From: PWND01 sp964601515
GTDB taxonomy: Bacteria > Bacteroidota > Bacteroidia > Bacteroidales > UBA7960
Reading direction: 5' to 3'
DNA length: 8,988 bases
Assembly: GCA_964601515.1 (NCBI GenBank)
Contig: CAZRNU010000127.1
Span: 1 to 8,988 of the forward strand
Part shown: positions 1 to 8,870 of the stretch, one piece after another
How positions within the stretch are numbered: the stretch's first letter is position 1
How the letters are laid out: each line of letters starts with the position of its first letter
Position numbers and translations under genes: made by a program
The notes under the pieces: model-generated
What the model was told of the DNA's origin: nothing
The model's database searches: none
The model's input: only the letters and a program-made list of their open reading frames with translations

Positions 1-3000
1 AGATATTTCCAAAACTGGTCGCTATTGTCTGCGGAGCCATATTCTATTCCTCCAAAAAGAGTAACCTTGTCAATCTTAAAAGCATTATCAATCTCATGTT
101 TTTGAAGATACAGCAAACTTGTAGAAGTCACATTATGAATATCATAACTATCTATAAGATTTCTATTGTTATTTGCTATTGCAGCAAAAGAAACTTTATG
201 TAATATTCCATCCGGAGAAATATAGACGGTTTGAGTATTTTCAAGCAAAGCCTCTATTGGCGACCAAATTAGATTGTAGATATTGCCGGAATTGTAGAAA
301 TTGTTTATTGTTCTATAATTCACTGTAGTATATTCTTTAAAGGCGTGTAAAAGCTGTTCGCCCGAACATAAATAGACAAGAGCAGGCAGATTATGGTCAG
401 GTAGAATAACCATTGCAAAATAGTGATAAGAATAAGTGTTGTCGGGATTAAGATACTGATAATGGCCAAATTCAACAGCAGCTTCATTAGCTTTCAAACT
501 TTTCTGAATACTCTTCCAGTCAGCCTCTTTGTCAGAATAAATCCCGATGTCGGCTCCGGCAGAAACCAATTCTTTTTCAAGAACATTAGCTTTATTTTCA
601 ATATTACTTGTTGAGGTATATCTTTGATTTTCAGGCAAAGAATACAATTTGGCTAACTGCTGTCTGTAGCCTATCCACTCGTTATATTTAGTTATCATAT
701 TATCATTATCACTATCAAATACATTTCTTCTTATTGCAGAAGAAGATCGAAGAAGCAGGCCTTTATTAAACAGCAAATTATTATATAAAAGTTCAACAGC
801 CTCTGTTTGATCGGCATTTTTAACTACAAAAGATGCAAAAAGGTCATTATAGTATTTAACAGTGGCGTAATATGCTGCTTTTTCTTCTTCCGACAGGAAA
901 GAGAATGATTTTTTAATTTGTTCAATATTTAATTGAACAGCTTTAGAATATAATTCAGCAGCATCATTAATTCTGTTATTATTTTCATAAACATATGCCA
1001 GGCTAACCATAACATCTGCGCAAACCGGATTGTTGGTTCCGAAAGTTTTCTCCTTTATTTCCATAGACTTTTTCAGCCATTTTTCTGCCTCAGAAAAGTC
1101 ATTCATACCACTATAAAGCAATCCGAGATTATGATAAGTTACTGCTAATGAATACGTTTCAGCTCCGAAAACGCTAGTTTCTATCTCTATTGTTTTTAAA
1201 AATAACTCCTCAGCTTTTTCAAATTTCCCAACTGCACGATATAATTCGGCAAGATTATTTGAGTGTTTGGCATTAGACGGAAGGTTGCCTTTATTTAAGA
1301 TACTATCTATTTCTGCAACCCTATAAAAATACATTTCAGCCTTAACTGCATATTCAGAGGCTTTTTCATCATCATCTGTCAGTCTGATTTTTGATAAGTA
1401 TAATGCACCGAGATTGTTAAGTACTGTTGAATACTCCATAGATAGTTGCTGCCCTGATTCAGTTTGTAAATTAAGATTTTGCAGGTAGAGCTCTTCACTT
1501 TTTGTATAATTCCCTGTTTCATAGTAAAAAACTCCAAGATTTAGTAATGCAGAAAAATAGTTAGGATGTGCTTTTCCTAGTGCTTCTTGTGTAATTGCAA
1601 CAGCTTTTAAAAGAAGGTTTTCGGCAGCTCTTAAGTCGCCTTTCTTTATAAAAACATTAGCAAGATTTGAAAGCATATTTACATTATCCGGGTGGTTTTT
1701 CCCAAAGGCAATTTCCTGAATATATAATGAGCGTTTAAGAATGTTTTCGGCAATATCAAAACTTCCTGATTCCAGATAAAACAATCCCAGATTATTGAGA
1801 AAAGTTGCATACTCTGGGTGCATATCACCATATATTTGCACATACTTATCGCCGCATATTTCGTAAATTTCTCCCGATTTCTGATAATTGCCCATATAAC
1901 TATATAAGTTGGCAAAGCTGTTTAGGCAGTTTAAATAAGAGCCGTGATTTTCGCCTAACGCATTTCTTTGAATTTCAAGAGCTTGCTTAAGCAATTCTTC
2001 AGCACTTAAATACTCTCCCTTCAGCATTTTAATACTTGCAAGTCCTTCCAAAGATGTTGCATAATCAGTATGATTTGGTCCGAGAGTTTGCTTCCTCAGG
2101 ATAACTGTTTGATTATATAGCTCTTCGGATTTGTTAAAATCTCCGAGTTGTTTATGCAATAGAGCCAAGCTGTTCAAAGTATTTATATAAGCATTATACC
2201 TTTCACCATAATTTTTCTTTTGTAATGCGGCTGCTTTTTCAAGCAGTTCGACAGATTTATTATAATTACCCAACGCAGAGTAAACTGAGGCTAAATTACT
2301 TAATGCAATATGGTAGTTTGGATTGTCCTCCCCGTAAAGTTCTTTGTAAATTGTTATTGCCTGATTTAAAAGCTTTTCAGCCTCAGCATATTTAGCCATA
2401 TGATCGTAGAGAACCGCTAAATTGGATAAAGTTAGAGCATAGAAATCGCTCTCCTTCTTATAAACCTTTTCTTTAATTGCAAGGCTTATCAGATATAACT
2501 CTTCAGCTTCATTAAACTTTCCCTGTTTTTCAAATGCAACAGCAAGATTGTTAAGTGCGGTAGCATAATCGGCGCTGATTTCACCATAGAATTCTTTACA
2601 AAGTTTTACAAAATCATTGTACACAACTTCCATTTTTGGATACATACCGGCATAGAGATAGAATTCTCCAAGGCTGTTTAGAGTAATTAAATAATCTTTT
2701 GATAATTTGCCAAAACTTATCTCCATCAAATCAACAGCAGAGAGATAGAAAGGCTCGGCTTTATCGTAAATGCCGTTTTGTAAATAAAAAGGTGCTACAA
2801 TATTGGCAATCTGCATATATAACTCGTCAGATTCTTCAAAATTTGCCTGAACAATTTCCCAAACATCATCATAAATCTCCTCTGCTCTCAACACACTACC
2901 AGCGATAGAATAAATATTAGCTTGCTGCAGAGAAAAGTTTATGTAATCCATACTAAGTTTAGACTGGTCTTTAATTATAAAATCAATCACCTCTTCAATT

Positions 3001-3374
3001 AGAGGAAATGCTTCTGAATACTTACCAATGTATGTGTAATTAACTGCCAGATTGAAAGTTATCATCAAATAATCGTAATTCTCTTTTTCAATAATTTCTT
3101 CAGCTAAATCTCGTGCAGTTTTATATATTTTGGTTGCAGTTTCATAATCTTCTAGAGAATAATAGCAAAAAGCTAAATATCTGATAACCATAAGGGAGGT
3201 AGTATCCTTTGCTGAATGTAATTCCAGAAATCTTTTTCCGTGAGTAATGGCTAACTCATAATTGGCTGATTGAAAGGCGCTGTTAAAATCTTCTAAGTAG
3301 GAGTTTTTATCTTGAGAAAATGCCGAAAAGAAGACGGAAATAATAATTGCTATTGCAATAAAACACTTCTTCAT
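1..3374 (-). CDS. Secreted TPR-repeat CHAT-domain protein (caspase-like), 3' end outside window
   Basis: I read this frame by hand: it starts at the ATG at 3374 and has no stop to the left edge, giving at least 1124 residues. Residues 1-20 look like a signal peptide (Lys-Lys, hydrophobic core, AFS before Gln). Residues ~25-820 form a TPR solenoid of about 42-residue units, joined by linkers such as GEDNPNY, GPNHTDY and GKNHPDN; I count about 19 units. A helical linker follows (FSFLSEEEKAAYY ~820; NKGLLLRSSSA ~870), then the start of a CHAT domain (AAVEFGHYQY ~965; VYISPDGILHKVSFAAI ~1048-1064; LFGG ~1105). It parallels the CHAT protein at 5779-8715 segment by segment. The catalytic His and Cys would lie beyond the left edge, so activity cannot be judged. 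The start is 24 bp after the phosphatase stop, with no Shine-Dalgarno sequence, so co-transcription is likely. CHAT proteins are caspase-clan peptidases; the substrate here is unknown. Confidence 0.9.
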   Translation of the reverse strand, partial: MKKCFIAIAIIISVFFSAFSQDKNSYLEDFNSAFQSANYELAITHGKRFLELHSAKDTTSLMVIRYLAFCYYSLEDYETATKIYKTARDLAEEIIEKENYDYLMITFNLAVNYTYIGKYSEAFPLIEEVIDFIIKDQSKLSMDYINFSLQQANIYSIAGSVLRAEEIYDDVWEIVQANFEESDELYMQIANIVAPFYLQNGIYDKAEPFYLSAVDLMEISFGKLSKDYLITLNSLGEFYLYAGMYPKMEVVYNDFVKLCKEFYGEISADYATALNNLAVAFEKQGKFNEAEELYLISLAIKEKVYKKESDFYALTLSNLAVLYDHMAKYAEAEKLLNQAITIYKELYGEDNPNYHIALSNLASVYSALGNYNKSVELLEKAAALQKKNYGERYNAYINTLNSLALLHKQLGDFNKSEELYNQTVILRKQTLGPNHTDYATSLEGLASIKMLKGEYLSAEELLKQALEIQRNALGENHGSYLNCLNSFANLYSYMGNYQKSGEIYEICGDKYVQIYGDMHPEYATFLNNLGLFYLESGSFDIAENILKRSLYIQEIAFGKNHPDNVNMLSNLANVFIKKGDLRAAENLLLKAVAITQEALGKAHPNYFSALLNLGVFYYETGNYTKSEELYLQNLNLQTESGQQLSMEYSTVLNNLGALYLSKIRLTDDDEKASEYAVKAEMYFYRVAEIDSILNKGNLPSNAKHSNNLAELYRAVGKFEKAEELFLKTIEIETSVFGAETYSLAVTYHNLGLLYSGMNDFSEAEKWLKKSMEIKEKTFGTNNPVCADVMVSLAYVYENNNRINDAAELYSKAVQLNIEQIKKSFSFLSEEEKAAYYATVKYYNDLFASFVVKNADQTEAVELLYNNLLFNKGLLLRSSSAIRRNVFDSDNDNMITKYNEWIGYRQQLAKLYSLPENQRYTSTSNIENKANVLEKELVSAGADIGIYSDKEADWKSIQKSLKANEAAVEFGHYQYLNPDNTYSYHYFAMVILPDHNLPALVYLCSGEQLLHAFKEYTTVNYRTINNFYNSGNIYNLIWSPIEALLENTQTVYISPDGILHKVSFAAIANNNRNLIDSYDIHNVTSTSLLYLQKHEIDNAFKIDKVTLFGGIEYGSADNSDQFWKY

Positions 3375-3398
3375 AAATAAGATTTTGGTATAATGAGA

Positions 3399-5609
3399 TT
3401 AAACTCTAAACCCAAGAATTGTTATATCATCTATTTGGTCATTCTCACCTTTCCAAATATGAAACACTTCTTCAAGTTTTTCTTTTTGCTTAATTGCAGG
3501 CAACTCATTCACAGACAGAAGTAGTTCTTTAAATCTAAAAAACTTAAACCTTTCATCTCCCTCTTCATTAAACTGATCAATAAATCCGTCGGAATAAATA
3601 TAAACCATATCACCGGACTGCAGATCGAGATTGTAATTATTAAAGTCTTTTTTCTTTTTCACAAATATGCCAATTGCCTGCCTATCAAGTGTATATGTGT
3701 GCAGATTGTTGTCTCTTACAAGAATAATAGGATTAAAAGCTCCGGAATATTGTAGTGTCATTTTAGAAACATCAACAATAACAACAGCAACATTCATCCC
3801 ATCCATTAAAAGAAAATCGTCCTTATCCTTCTTACCTGCATTAAGCAAAGTGGTTGTTACATTATCTCTAAGTTGATGTACAATTTCTTTTGCATCAAGA
3901 TTTGATGAGTTATTAATGATTTCATTCAGGAAGGAGATTCCAAGCATACTCATAAAACCACCCGGAACACCATGCCCTGTGCAGTCGGCAACGGCAATTA
4001 CTAATTTGTCATCAAATCTCGCGGAATAGTAAAAATCTCCCGAAACAATTTCTTTAGGTTTAAACATTACAAAGCATTCAGAAATTCCGGGTTTTTCATT
4101 TTGATTATCTGACAAAACACATAATTCCGGCAACAATGCCTGTTGAATTCTTTTAGCGTAGTTTATGCTGTCGGTTATTGCTAATTTTTGCTTTTCAATA
4201 TGTTCTTTTTGTTGAATAGCAATGTCTCTCTGAATTTGTATTGAGTTGTTTTGGGACTCAATTTCTTCCTTTTGAGTGAGGATTTCCTGATTTAGTTCAT
4301 GCAATTCTTTATAACTCTCATTAAGCTCATGGGTTCGTTTTTTTACTTCATCTTCAAGCAAAATATTTGCTCTCTCTTTCATTAAATTTATTTCTTCAAG
4401 TCTATTGATTGCTTCTTGCTTACTCTGATTCAACAGTTTTGTAAATTTTTTAGTCATACCATAAGCAAGAACCAAAAGCACAAATGCGGTAGCGAATTTC
4501 ATCCCATGTTCAAACTGGAATATTCCAGGTATCCCGGCATTCTTCATTACAACCCATAAGCCTCCAATTATTATAAAAAACAAAGCTGCAATGAAATACT
4601 TTGTGAAGTAAAGCTTTTTTCTCCATGCAAATAAAGCAATAACAATACAGAACAAAGTTGTAACAGCAGTAATAATATTTCCAAAGCTAATCATGAAGCG
4701 ATACATTGATTGGCTAAAGACCGTTGATATAGATAAAATGCTTGTGATAATTATAAAAGCAACTAAAATTTTATCGAATACAGGAAAGTTTTTTCTTGTT
4801 TGCAATGCACTTTTTATCAATAGCATTACTGATATAATAGAAACCATTGCAAATACAACCACTGATAAATTTGCCCATTCAGGTGAAGATGGCCAATAAT
4901 ATTTGAAAGCGAAACCATCCCTGATAAACAGAAAAACCCCTATTGAAAAGGTAAAAAGCACATAATACAAAAAGGAATAGTCGCGCATTGAGAAGTAGAA
5001 AAACAAATTCAGTAATACGACAAGAACAAGGATGCCGTAGAAGAAGCCTAAAAACAACGGGCGGGTTTCACTCTTTTCGTATAAATATTGCGGACTGGAT
5101 ATGCTAACTGGAATTGTAATAACATCACCATCACTTTCAATTGAACAATAGTATGTTTGTGAGTAACCCGGTAATAGGTTTATTTCAAAAACATTTGAAG
5201 TGTGTTGTATTGATCTATTATGAAAAGGGTATCCATCTCCACTATACAGGGTATCAATTCCTTCATCAGTTGGAACGAACAATCTGATTTTGTATAGTAA
5301 TGGGTAATCAATAATTAGAAAAAACCGATTTTCTGATTCCGTGTTATTTTGAACGGTTAATTTTAACCATACTGTAGCGTTTTGATAATCAAAAAATGGC
5401 ACGTCTTTGTCAGATTGAACAAATTGATTTTGAAAACTGTCTTCAACAACTTGGCAATATGATAGAGATTTGTCAGAATCTAAGTAATAATATACTTTAC
5501 TTCCAATCTTCTTAATGTTTAAATCGTCATTAATAATGATTATGTCGTTTGCAATAGAAAAGCCTGCAAACAGAGCAAATACAAAAAACAAGACAAGTCT
5601 TTTACGCAT
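3399..5609 (-). CDS. 7TMR-DISM receptor with coiled coil and SpoIIE/PP2C-type Ser/Thr phosphatase domain
   Basis: This is a complete 736-residue inner-membrane signalling protein. Domains in order: signal peptide (1-20, FSIA/N); an extracytoplasmic DISMED2-like beta domain (~30-180, with WLKLTVQNNT and FFLIIDYPLLYKIRLFVP); seven hydrophobic helices (~187-206, 212-229, 247-265, 281-298, 306-328, 338-355, 369-385), as in 7TMR-DISM receptors; a charged coiled coil (~390-478); and a SpoIIE/PP2C phosphatase domain (~480-736). The metal-binding aspartates of the family are present: D525 (VSGDFYY), D542 (ADCTGHGVPGG), D674 (YSDG) and D728 (QIDDIT), so it should be active. Such enzymes usually dephosphorylate STAS-type anti-sigma antagonists or related phosphoproteins; no such partner is encoded here. 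The likely mode is periplasmic ligand sensing relayed through the helices and coiled coil. The stop is 24 bp before the downstream CHAT gene (probable operon). The upstream CHAT gene is 169 bp away across a repeat array, so an own promoter is possible. Confidence 0.93.
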   Translation of the reverse strand: MRKRLVLFFVFALFAGFSIANDIIIINDDLNIKKIGSKVYYYLDSDKSLSYCQVVEDSFQNQFVQSDKDVPFFDYQNATVWLKLTVQNNTESENRFFLIIDYPLLYKIRLFVPTDEGIDTLYSGDGYPFHNRSIQHTSNVFEINLLPGYSQTYYCSIESDGDVITIPVSISSPQYLYEKSETRPLFLGFFYGILVLVVLLNLFFYFSMRDYSFLYYVLFTFSIGVFLFIRDGFAFKYYWPSSPEWANLSVVVFAMVSIISVMLLIKSALQTRKNFPVFDKILVAFIIITSILSISTVFSQSMYRFMISFGNIITAVTTLFCIVIALFAWRKKLYFTKYFIAALFFIIIGGLWVVMKNAGIPGIFQFEHGMKFATAFVLLVLAYGMTKKFTKLLNQSKQEAINRLEEINLMKERANILLEDEVKKRTHELNESYKELHELNQEILTQKEEIESQNNSIQIQRDIAIQQKEHIEKQKLAITDSINYAKRIQQALLPELCVLSDNQNEKPGISECFVMFKPKEIVSGDFYYSARFDDKLVIAVADCTGHGVPGGFMSMLGISFLNEIINNSSNLDAKEIVHQLRDNVTTTLLNAGKKDKDDFLLMDGMNVAVVIVDVSKMTLQYSGAFNPIILVRDNNLHTYTLDRQAIGIFVKKKKDFNNYNLDLQSGDMVYIYSDGFIDQFNEEGDERFKFFRFKELLLSVNELPAIKQKEKLEEVFHIWKGENDQIDDITILGFRV

Positions 5610-5672
5610 TGAAAGTTGTAATTATGACCACGTTACAATATTACAAAAAAAAATGAAATAAGATAGTAGTAA

Positions 5673-5735
5673 GTCGAAAGTCGGCAGTCGAAAGTCGAAA
5701 GTCGGCAGTCGGTAGTCGAAAGTCGAAAGTCGAAA
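5673..5735 (-). repeat. Nine tandem 7-bp repeats (TTTCGAC family)
   Basis: Read on the minus strand, this is nine contiguous heptamers: six TTTCGAC, two TGCCGAC and one TACCGAC. Only positions 2-3 vary (TT, GC or AC), and variant units are interspersed among the TTTCGAC copies. More degenerate heptamers continue on both sides (TTACTAC, TATCTTA and TTTCATT at 5652-5672; four units at 5751-5778). The array fills most of the gap between the complete CHAT gene and the receptor-phosphatase. It resembles in style the heptanucleotide short tandem repeats (STRR) known from cyanobacterial intergenic DNA. No function is evident. Confidence 0.9.
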
Positions 5736-5750
5736 TCCGAACTTAAAACC

Positions 5751-5778
5751 CCGAAACCCGACACCTGATAACTGACAC
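5751..5778 (-). repeat. Degenerate heptamers directly after the CHAT stop; copy A of a shared 3' flank
   Basis: Directly after the TAG stop the minus strand reads GTGTCAG, TTATCAG, GTGTCGG, GTTTCGG: four 7-bp units in register. It aligns without gaps to 8914-8941, which lies directly after the stop of the upstream CHAT paralogue, with 23 of 28 bases identical by eye. It is either the 3' flank of a duplicated gene or the same dispersed intergenic repeat at both sites. Confidence 0.75.
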
Positions 5779-8715
5779 CTATTCTATTAGAACAAACGCC
5801 GCCCAAAAGAACGGATCGTATTTTTGCCGCATAACTCTTTGAGTTTCATTGAAAGATTTTCTTACATCCTTATAATCAAGGAGTTTGGTGTAAAAGATTT
5901 CCATAAACTCAACTGTCTCCTTATCAGGCACTTGCCACAAGCTCATTATCAAATATTTAGCACCTGCCATTTTGAAAGCTCTTTGTAGGCCATACACTCC
6001 CTCGCTGCCTTTTATATCACCAAGTCCGGTTTCGCAGGCAGAGAGAACAACGAGTTTGGTGCTTTGAAGATTTTGGTTTGCTACCTCATATGCTGTGAGA
6101 ATTCCATCCTGTTTCGAATCGTCTCTTTCAACTTCATTCCAAACATCGTTTGCTCCGGCAAATACAAGTCCGGAGCGCATCAAAGGATTACTGTTTTTCA
6201 CGAAACTCGACAAACCAATGCCACTTTCACCACCACGAAATGTAACTTCTCCAATTTTTGTAGTTGTTTGTTCTTTTTCTGCAACCTTTTTTGGATCCGG
6301 ATAAAAGAATCCGTGAGTCGCAACATGAAGAATATCAATATTGTTAGAATTTTTCTTAAACTGCTCTTCTGTAGCTAAGTGGTTTTTAAATACTGCGGTT
6401 TTTACTTTTTTCTTTTTTAAAAGCTTGTTGATTTTATCAACTTCAACACTAGTTCCTTCCAAATATTTCCAAACTTTATTTTGAGAAAAAGGACCATCGA
6501 AAAAAACACCTCCAAATAAGCTGGCATTTCTAATTACAAGTTTGTAAAAGACATCGTTAATCTGTGAAGTAGATGTTACCATTGCAATGTTGATATTGTC
6601 AATGATGAAGTCATTTCTATTATTTGACAATGCTGCAAAACTTATATTATGGAGCAATCCATCAGGAGAGATGTAAACTGTATTTATTTCATTCAAATAT
6701 GGTTTTATCGGCTCCCATATCAGGTTATACAATTCTGATGATTTATTTGTCGATTCCGATTTTTTTCCATATTTTTCATAAATATGATCAAAACTGTTAG
6801 TGTGATTTGTTTTAATTAAATCAGCAATTTGATTTTCTTCAAAAAGCTCAACAAGAATCGGGTAAGGATGCTTTTTGGAAAGAATCAGAGCCAAATATAA
6901 TACACTGTCGGTTGATTGAATTGCGCTGAAGTATTTAAAAGCCACAAATTCAATAGCCATTTCATCATCTTTAAGCTTCTTTTGAACATCACTCCATCTA
7001 ACTTCAGTGAGATATTTACTTTGTTTAAAATAGTTTGACAAACGCGTTAATTCGCCTTCAAGCAGTTCAGTCTTCTTTTCCAGAGTTTCCAAATCTTCTT
7101 TTCTGTCTTGAGCCGGCAATGTATATTGTGCAGATATCTTTGTTTTTACTTCAATCCATTCATCATATTTTTCAAGCAATTGTTTGCTGTCGCTGTTTTG
7201 AATAACTTTTCTTAGTTCAATGCCCGATTGTAGAATCATCCCTTTTGTAGTAAGAATCAAATTATAGGCTTCGGCGGCAATTTTGGGGTCAGCATTGGCA
7301 TTCCTTGCAAAAAAACTATAATAGTAATTGTAGAATGTTGTTATTGTATTTATAAAATTCTCCTTCTCAGTTTCGGTTAGAAAAGAAAACATTTTGTTTA
7401 TGTTTATAAAATTATTTTGAATTGCGTCTTTGTATAATGAGTAAGCCATATCATTTTGAGAAAGTGCTTCATATATTCTGGCAGTGTTGTTCATTAAAGT
7501 GGCATATTCATGATGCTCTTTCCCAAGCGATTTTTCAAGATTCTGCTGTGCTTCAAGATATAAGTATAATGCTCTTTCATAATCAAGTTTTTTATCATAC
7601 AGCAATGCAAGATTGTTCAAAATACGTCCGTATTCATAGTGACTTTTTCCTAGAGTTTTATCAATAATTTCTAAAGCTTCGTTGAAATGTGCTAATGCCT
7701 TTTCATTTTGTCCTAAATCCATATACAAGAATGCAAGATTATTAAGAACGACACAATAAAAAGAATGATTTTTTCCAAAAATGGCTTCGGTTTTTTCCAG
7801 TGTTTCAATAAAAACAGGCAAGGCTTTTTCATAATCGCTTAAGGCTTTATAAACCAACCCGATATTATTGTTGAGATAACAAAAAGAAGGATGATTAGAC
7901 CCATAAATTTTTTCATAAATTACCTTTGCTTCAAAATACAGACCTAAAGACCTTTCAAATTGGCCTAATCGTCTGTATAATGCAGCCAGATTATTCAAAT
8001 AATTAGCATAATCAGGATGACCTTTCCCAAGTACTTTTTCCGTATATTCCATTGCTTCCAGCAACAATGGCAAACTTTTATCATACTGCCCTATAGTAGA
8101 ATAAAGTTGTGCAATATTATTTAAGCACTTTGAGTTCTGCTGACTTACTTTTCCGTAGGAAACTTCAAGACATGCACAAGCTTCAGTATATAAATCCAGA
8201 GCTTTATCGTATTGGCCAATAGTCTTATAAATAACTCCCAAATTCATAAGCAAAGCTCCATAAGATGGATGCTCTTTTCCTAAAGCTTTTTCCATAATCT
8301 CAAGAGCTTGATAATAATTATTAAGAGCAAGATTATATTCCCCCAACTGCCTATACGTCATCCCAATATCACTTAGGCAATGTCCATATTCATGACTGTT
8401 GATTCCTAAACCAGACTCATATATATCTCTCACAAGAAAAAAGCTTTGCAGCGCATTTTTAAATTGCCCAAGAAAGTATAAGTTAAGGCCTAGATTATAT
8501 TGGAGCTTCCCGTAATCTATACTTTCTTTTCCGAATTCACTTTCGTACACCTCAACCGCTTTCTGGCTGTATATCAATGCCTGTTTGTAATCTTTTTTGC
8601 TTTTATGCATATTGCTAAGGCTGTCGAGTTCCTGCCATGTTTGGGATTTTGCTGTGATGCTGAGGGCGAAGAGCAAAGAGCTTAGGGCGAGTAGTTTGAA
8701 TGTAGTTATTTTCAT
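5779..8715 (-). CDS. Secreted TPR-repeat CHAT-domain protein (caspase-like peptidase), complete
   Basis: This is a complete 978-residue protein. Residues 1-24 form a signal peptide (hydrophobic core LLALSSLLFALSI, AKS before Gln; no lipobox Cys), so it is predicted to be exported. Residues ~28-430 hold about ten 42-residue TPRs of the kinesin-light-chain type, with linkers GKEHPSY, GKGHPDY, GSNHPSF and GKSHYEY. A helical linker follows (MFSFLTETEKENF ~441; charged helices ~505-575). The CHAT domain runs from ~585 to the end: AIEFVAFKYF, TVYISPDGLLHNISFAAL (~676-693), catalytic His801 in HVATHGFF, SGLVFAGAND, catalytic Cys894 in VLSACETGLG, and the terminal FFWAAFVLIE. Both dyad residues are intact, so peptidase activity is plausible; the substrate is unknown. 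The TPRs probably bind a partner or sensor. It sits between another CHAT gene upstream and a receptor-phosphatase plus CHAT gene downstream. The ATG at 8715 is chosen because it gives a proper signal peptide; an A-rich leader, not a Shine-Dalgarno sequence, precedes it. Confidence 0.95.
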   Translation of the reverse strand: MKITTFKLLALSSLLFALSITAKSQTWQELDSLSNMHKSKKDYKQALIYSQKAVEVYESEFGKESIDYGKLQYNLGLNLYFLGQFKNALQSFFLVRDIYESGLGINSHEYGHCLSDIGMTYRQLGEYNLALNNYYQALEIMEKALGKEHPSYGALLMNLGVIYKTIGQYDKALDLYTEACACLEVSYGKVSQQNSKCLNNIAQLYSTIGQYDKSLPLLLEAMEYTEKVLGKGHPDYANYLNNLAALYRRLGQFERSLGLYFEAKVIYEKIYGSNHPSFCYLNNNIGLVYKALSDYEKALPVFIETLEKTEAIFGKNHSFYCVVLNNLAFLYMDLGQNEKALAHFNEALEIIDKTLGKSHYEYGRILNNLALLYDKKLDYERALYLYLEAQQNLEKSLGKEHHEYATLMNNTARIYEALSQNDMAYSLYKDAIQNNFININKMFSFLTETEKENFINTITTFYNYYYSFFARNANADPKIAAEAYNLILTTKGMILQSGIELRKVIQNSDSKQLLEKYDEWIEVKTKISAQYTLPAQDRKEDLETLEKKTELLEGELTRLSNYFKQSKYLTEVRWSDVQKKLKDDEMAIEFVAFKYFSAIQSTDSVLYLALILSKKHPYPILVELFEENQIADLIKTNHTNSFDHIYEKYGKKSESTNKSSELYNLIWEPIKPYLNEINTVYISPDGLLHNISFAALSNNRNDFIIDNINIAMVTSTSQINDVFYKLVIRNASLFGGVFFDGPFSQNKVWKYLEGTSVEVDKINKLLKKKKVKTAVFKNHLATEEQFKKNSNNIDILHVATHGFFYPDPKKVAEKEQTTTKIGEVTFRGGESGIGLSSFVKNSNPLMRSGLVFAGANDVWNEVERDDSKQDGILTAYEVANQNLQSTKLVVLSACETGLGDIKGSEGVYGLQRAFKMAGAKYLIMSLWQVPDKETVEFMEIFYTKLLDYKDVRKSFNETQRVMRQKYDPFFWAAFVLIE

Positions 8716-8725
8716 ATAATTTGTC

Positions 8726-8750
8726 GTTTATTCTTTTATTCGTTTATTTC
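8726..8750 (-). repeat. Three ~8-bp tandem repeats (GAATAAAC) in the leader of the complete CHAT gene
   Basis: The minus strand holds GAAATAAAC, GAATAAAA and GAATAAAC head to tail, ending 10 bases before the ATG at 8715. The stretch is A-rich and has no Shine-Dalgarno core, as is usual for Bacteroidota leaders, where A-rich DNA just upstream of the start favours translation. A change in copy number could alter the spacing of upstream signals, but nothing here shows that it does. Confidence 0.6.
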
Positions 8751-8783
8751 TTTAACTGAAGATTCTGTGAATTTATGAAAACT

Positions 8784-8811
8784 CTTATATGTACTTATAT
8801 GCCTTATATGT
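8784..8811 (-). repeat. Three phased CATATAAG repeats, 9-10 bp apart, upstream of the CHAT gene
   Basis: The plus strand has three copies of CTTATATG starting at 8784, 8794 and 8803; on the minus strand these are CATATAAG. The spacing of 9-10 bp is close to one helical turn, and the array sits about 70-95 bases upstream of the ATG at 8715. It could be an operator, or simply AT-rich tandem sequence. I could not assign a promoter next to it. Confidence 0.5.
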
Positions 8812-8870
8812 TTATATTTTTAACATGTAAACAAATACTTCAATCCATACAATCCTTTAATCAACCGGAC

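Noticed and set aside
423..2908. Several 60-80 codon open frames on both strands inside the distal CHAT gene
   Set aside because: The continuous minus-strand frame from 3374 to the edge has clear TPR and CHAT homology. The small frames are out of register with it and show no domain or translation signal.
5636..5643. TAATATTG on the minus strand as a Bacteroidota -7 promoter element (TAnnTTTG) for the phosphatase gene
   Set aside because: One mismatch to the core, and no TTTG -33 element at suitable spacing. The position 26 bases before the ATG is reasonable, but the evidence is too thin to annotate.
5644..5653. Run of nine T on the minus strand as an intrinsic terminator of the CHAT gene
   Set aside because: No GC-rich stem lies directly before the T-run; the heptamers give only 3-bp stems.
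5671..5740. Heptamer array considered as a CRISPR-like array
   Set aside because: The units are 7 bp and contiguous, without unique spacers, and no cas gene is present.
6064..6378. 104-codon plus-strand open frame
   Set aside because: It lies antisense within the conserved CHAT core (around His801 and Cys894), and its protein has no recognisable features. It is a shadow of the real gene.
8831..8845. TTGAAGTATTTG on the minus strand as a promoter for the complete CHAT gene
   Set aside because: Spacing in the -7-like part is one base short, and no convincing -33 element lies upstream.
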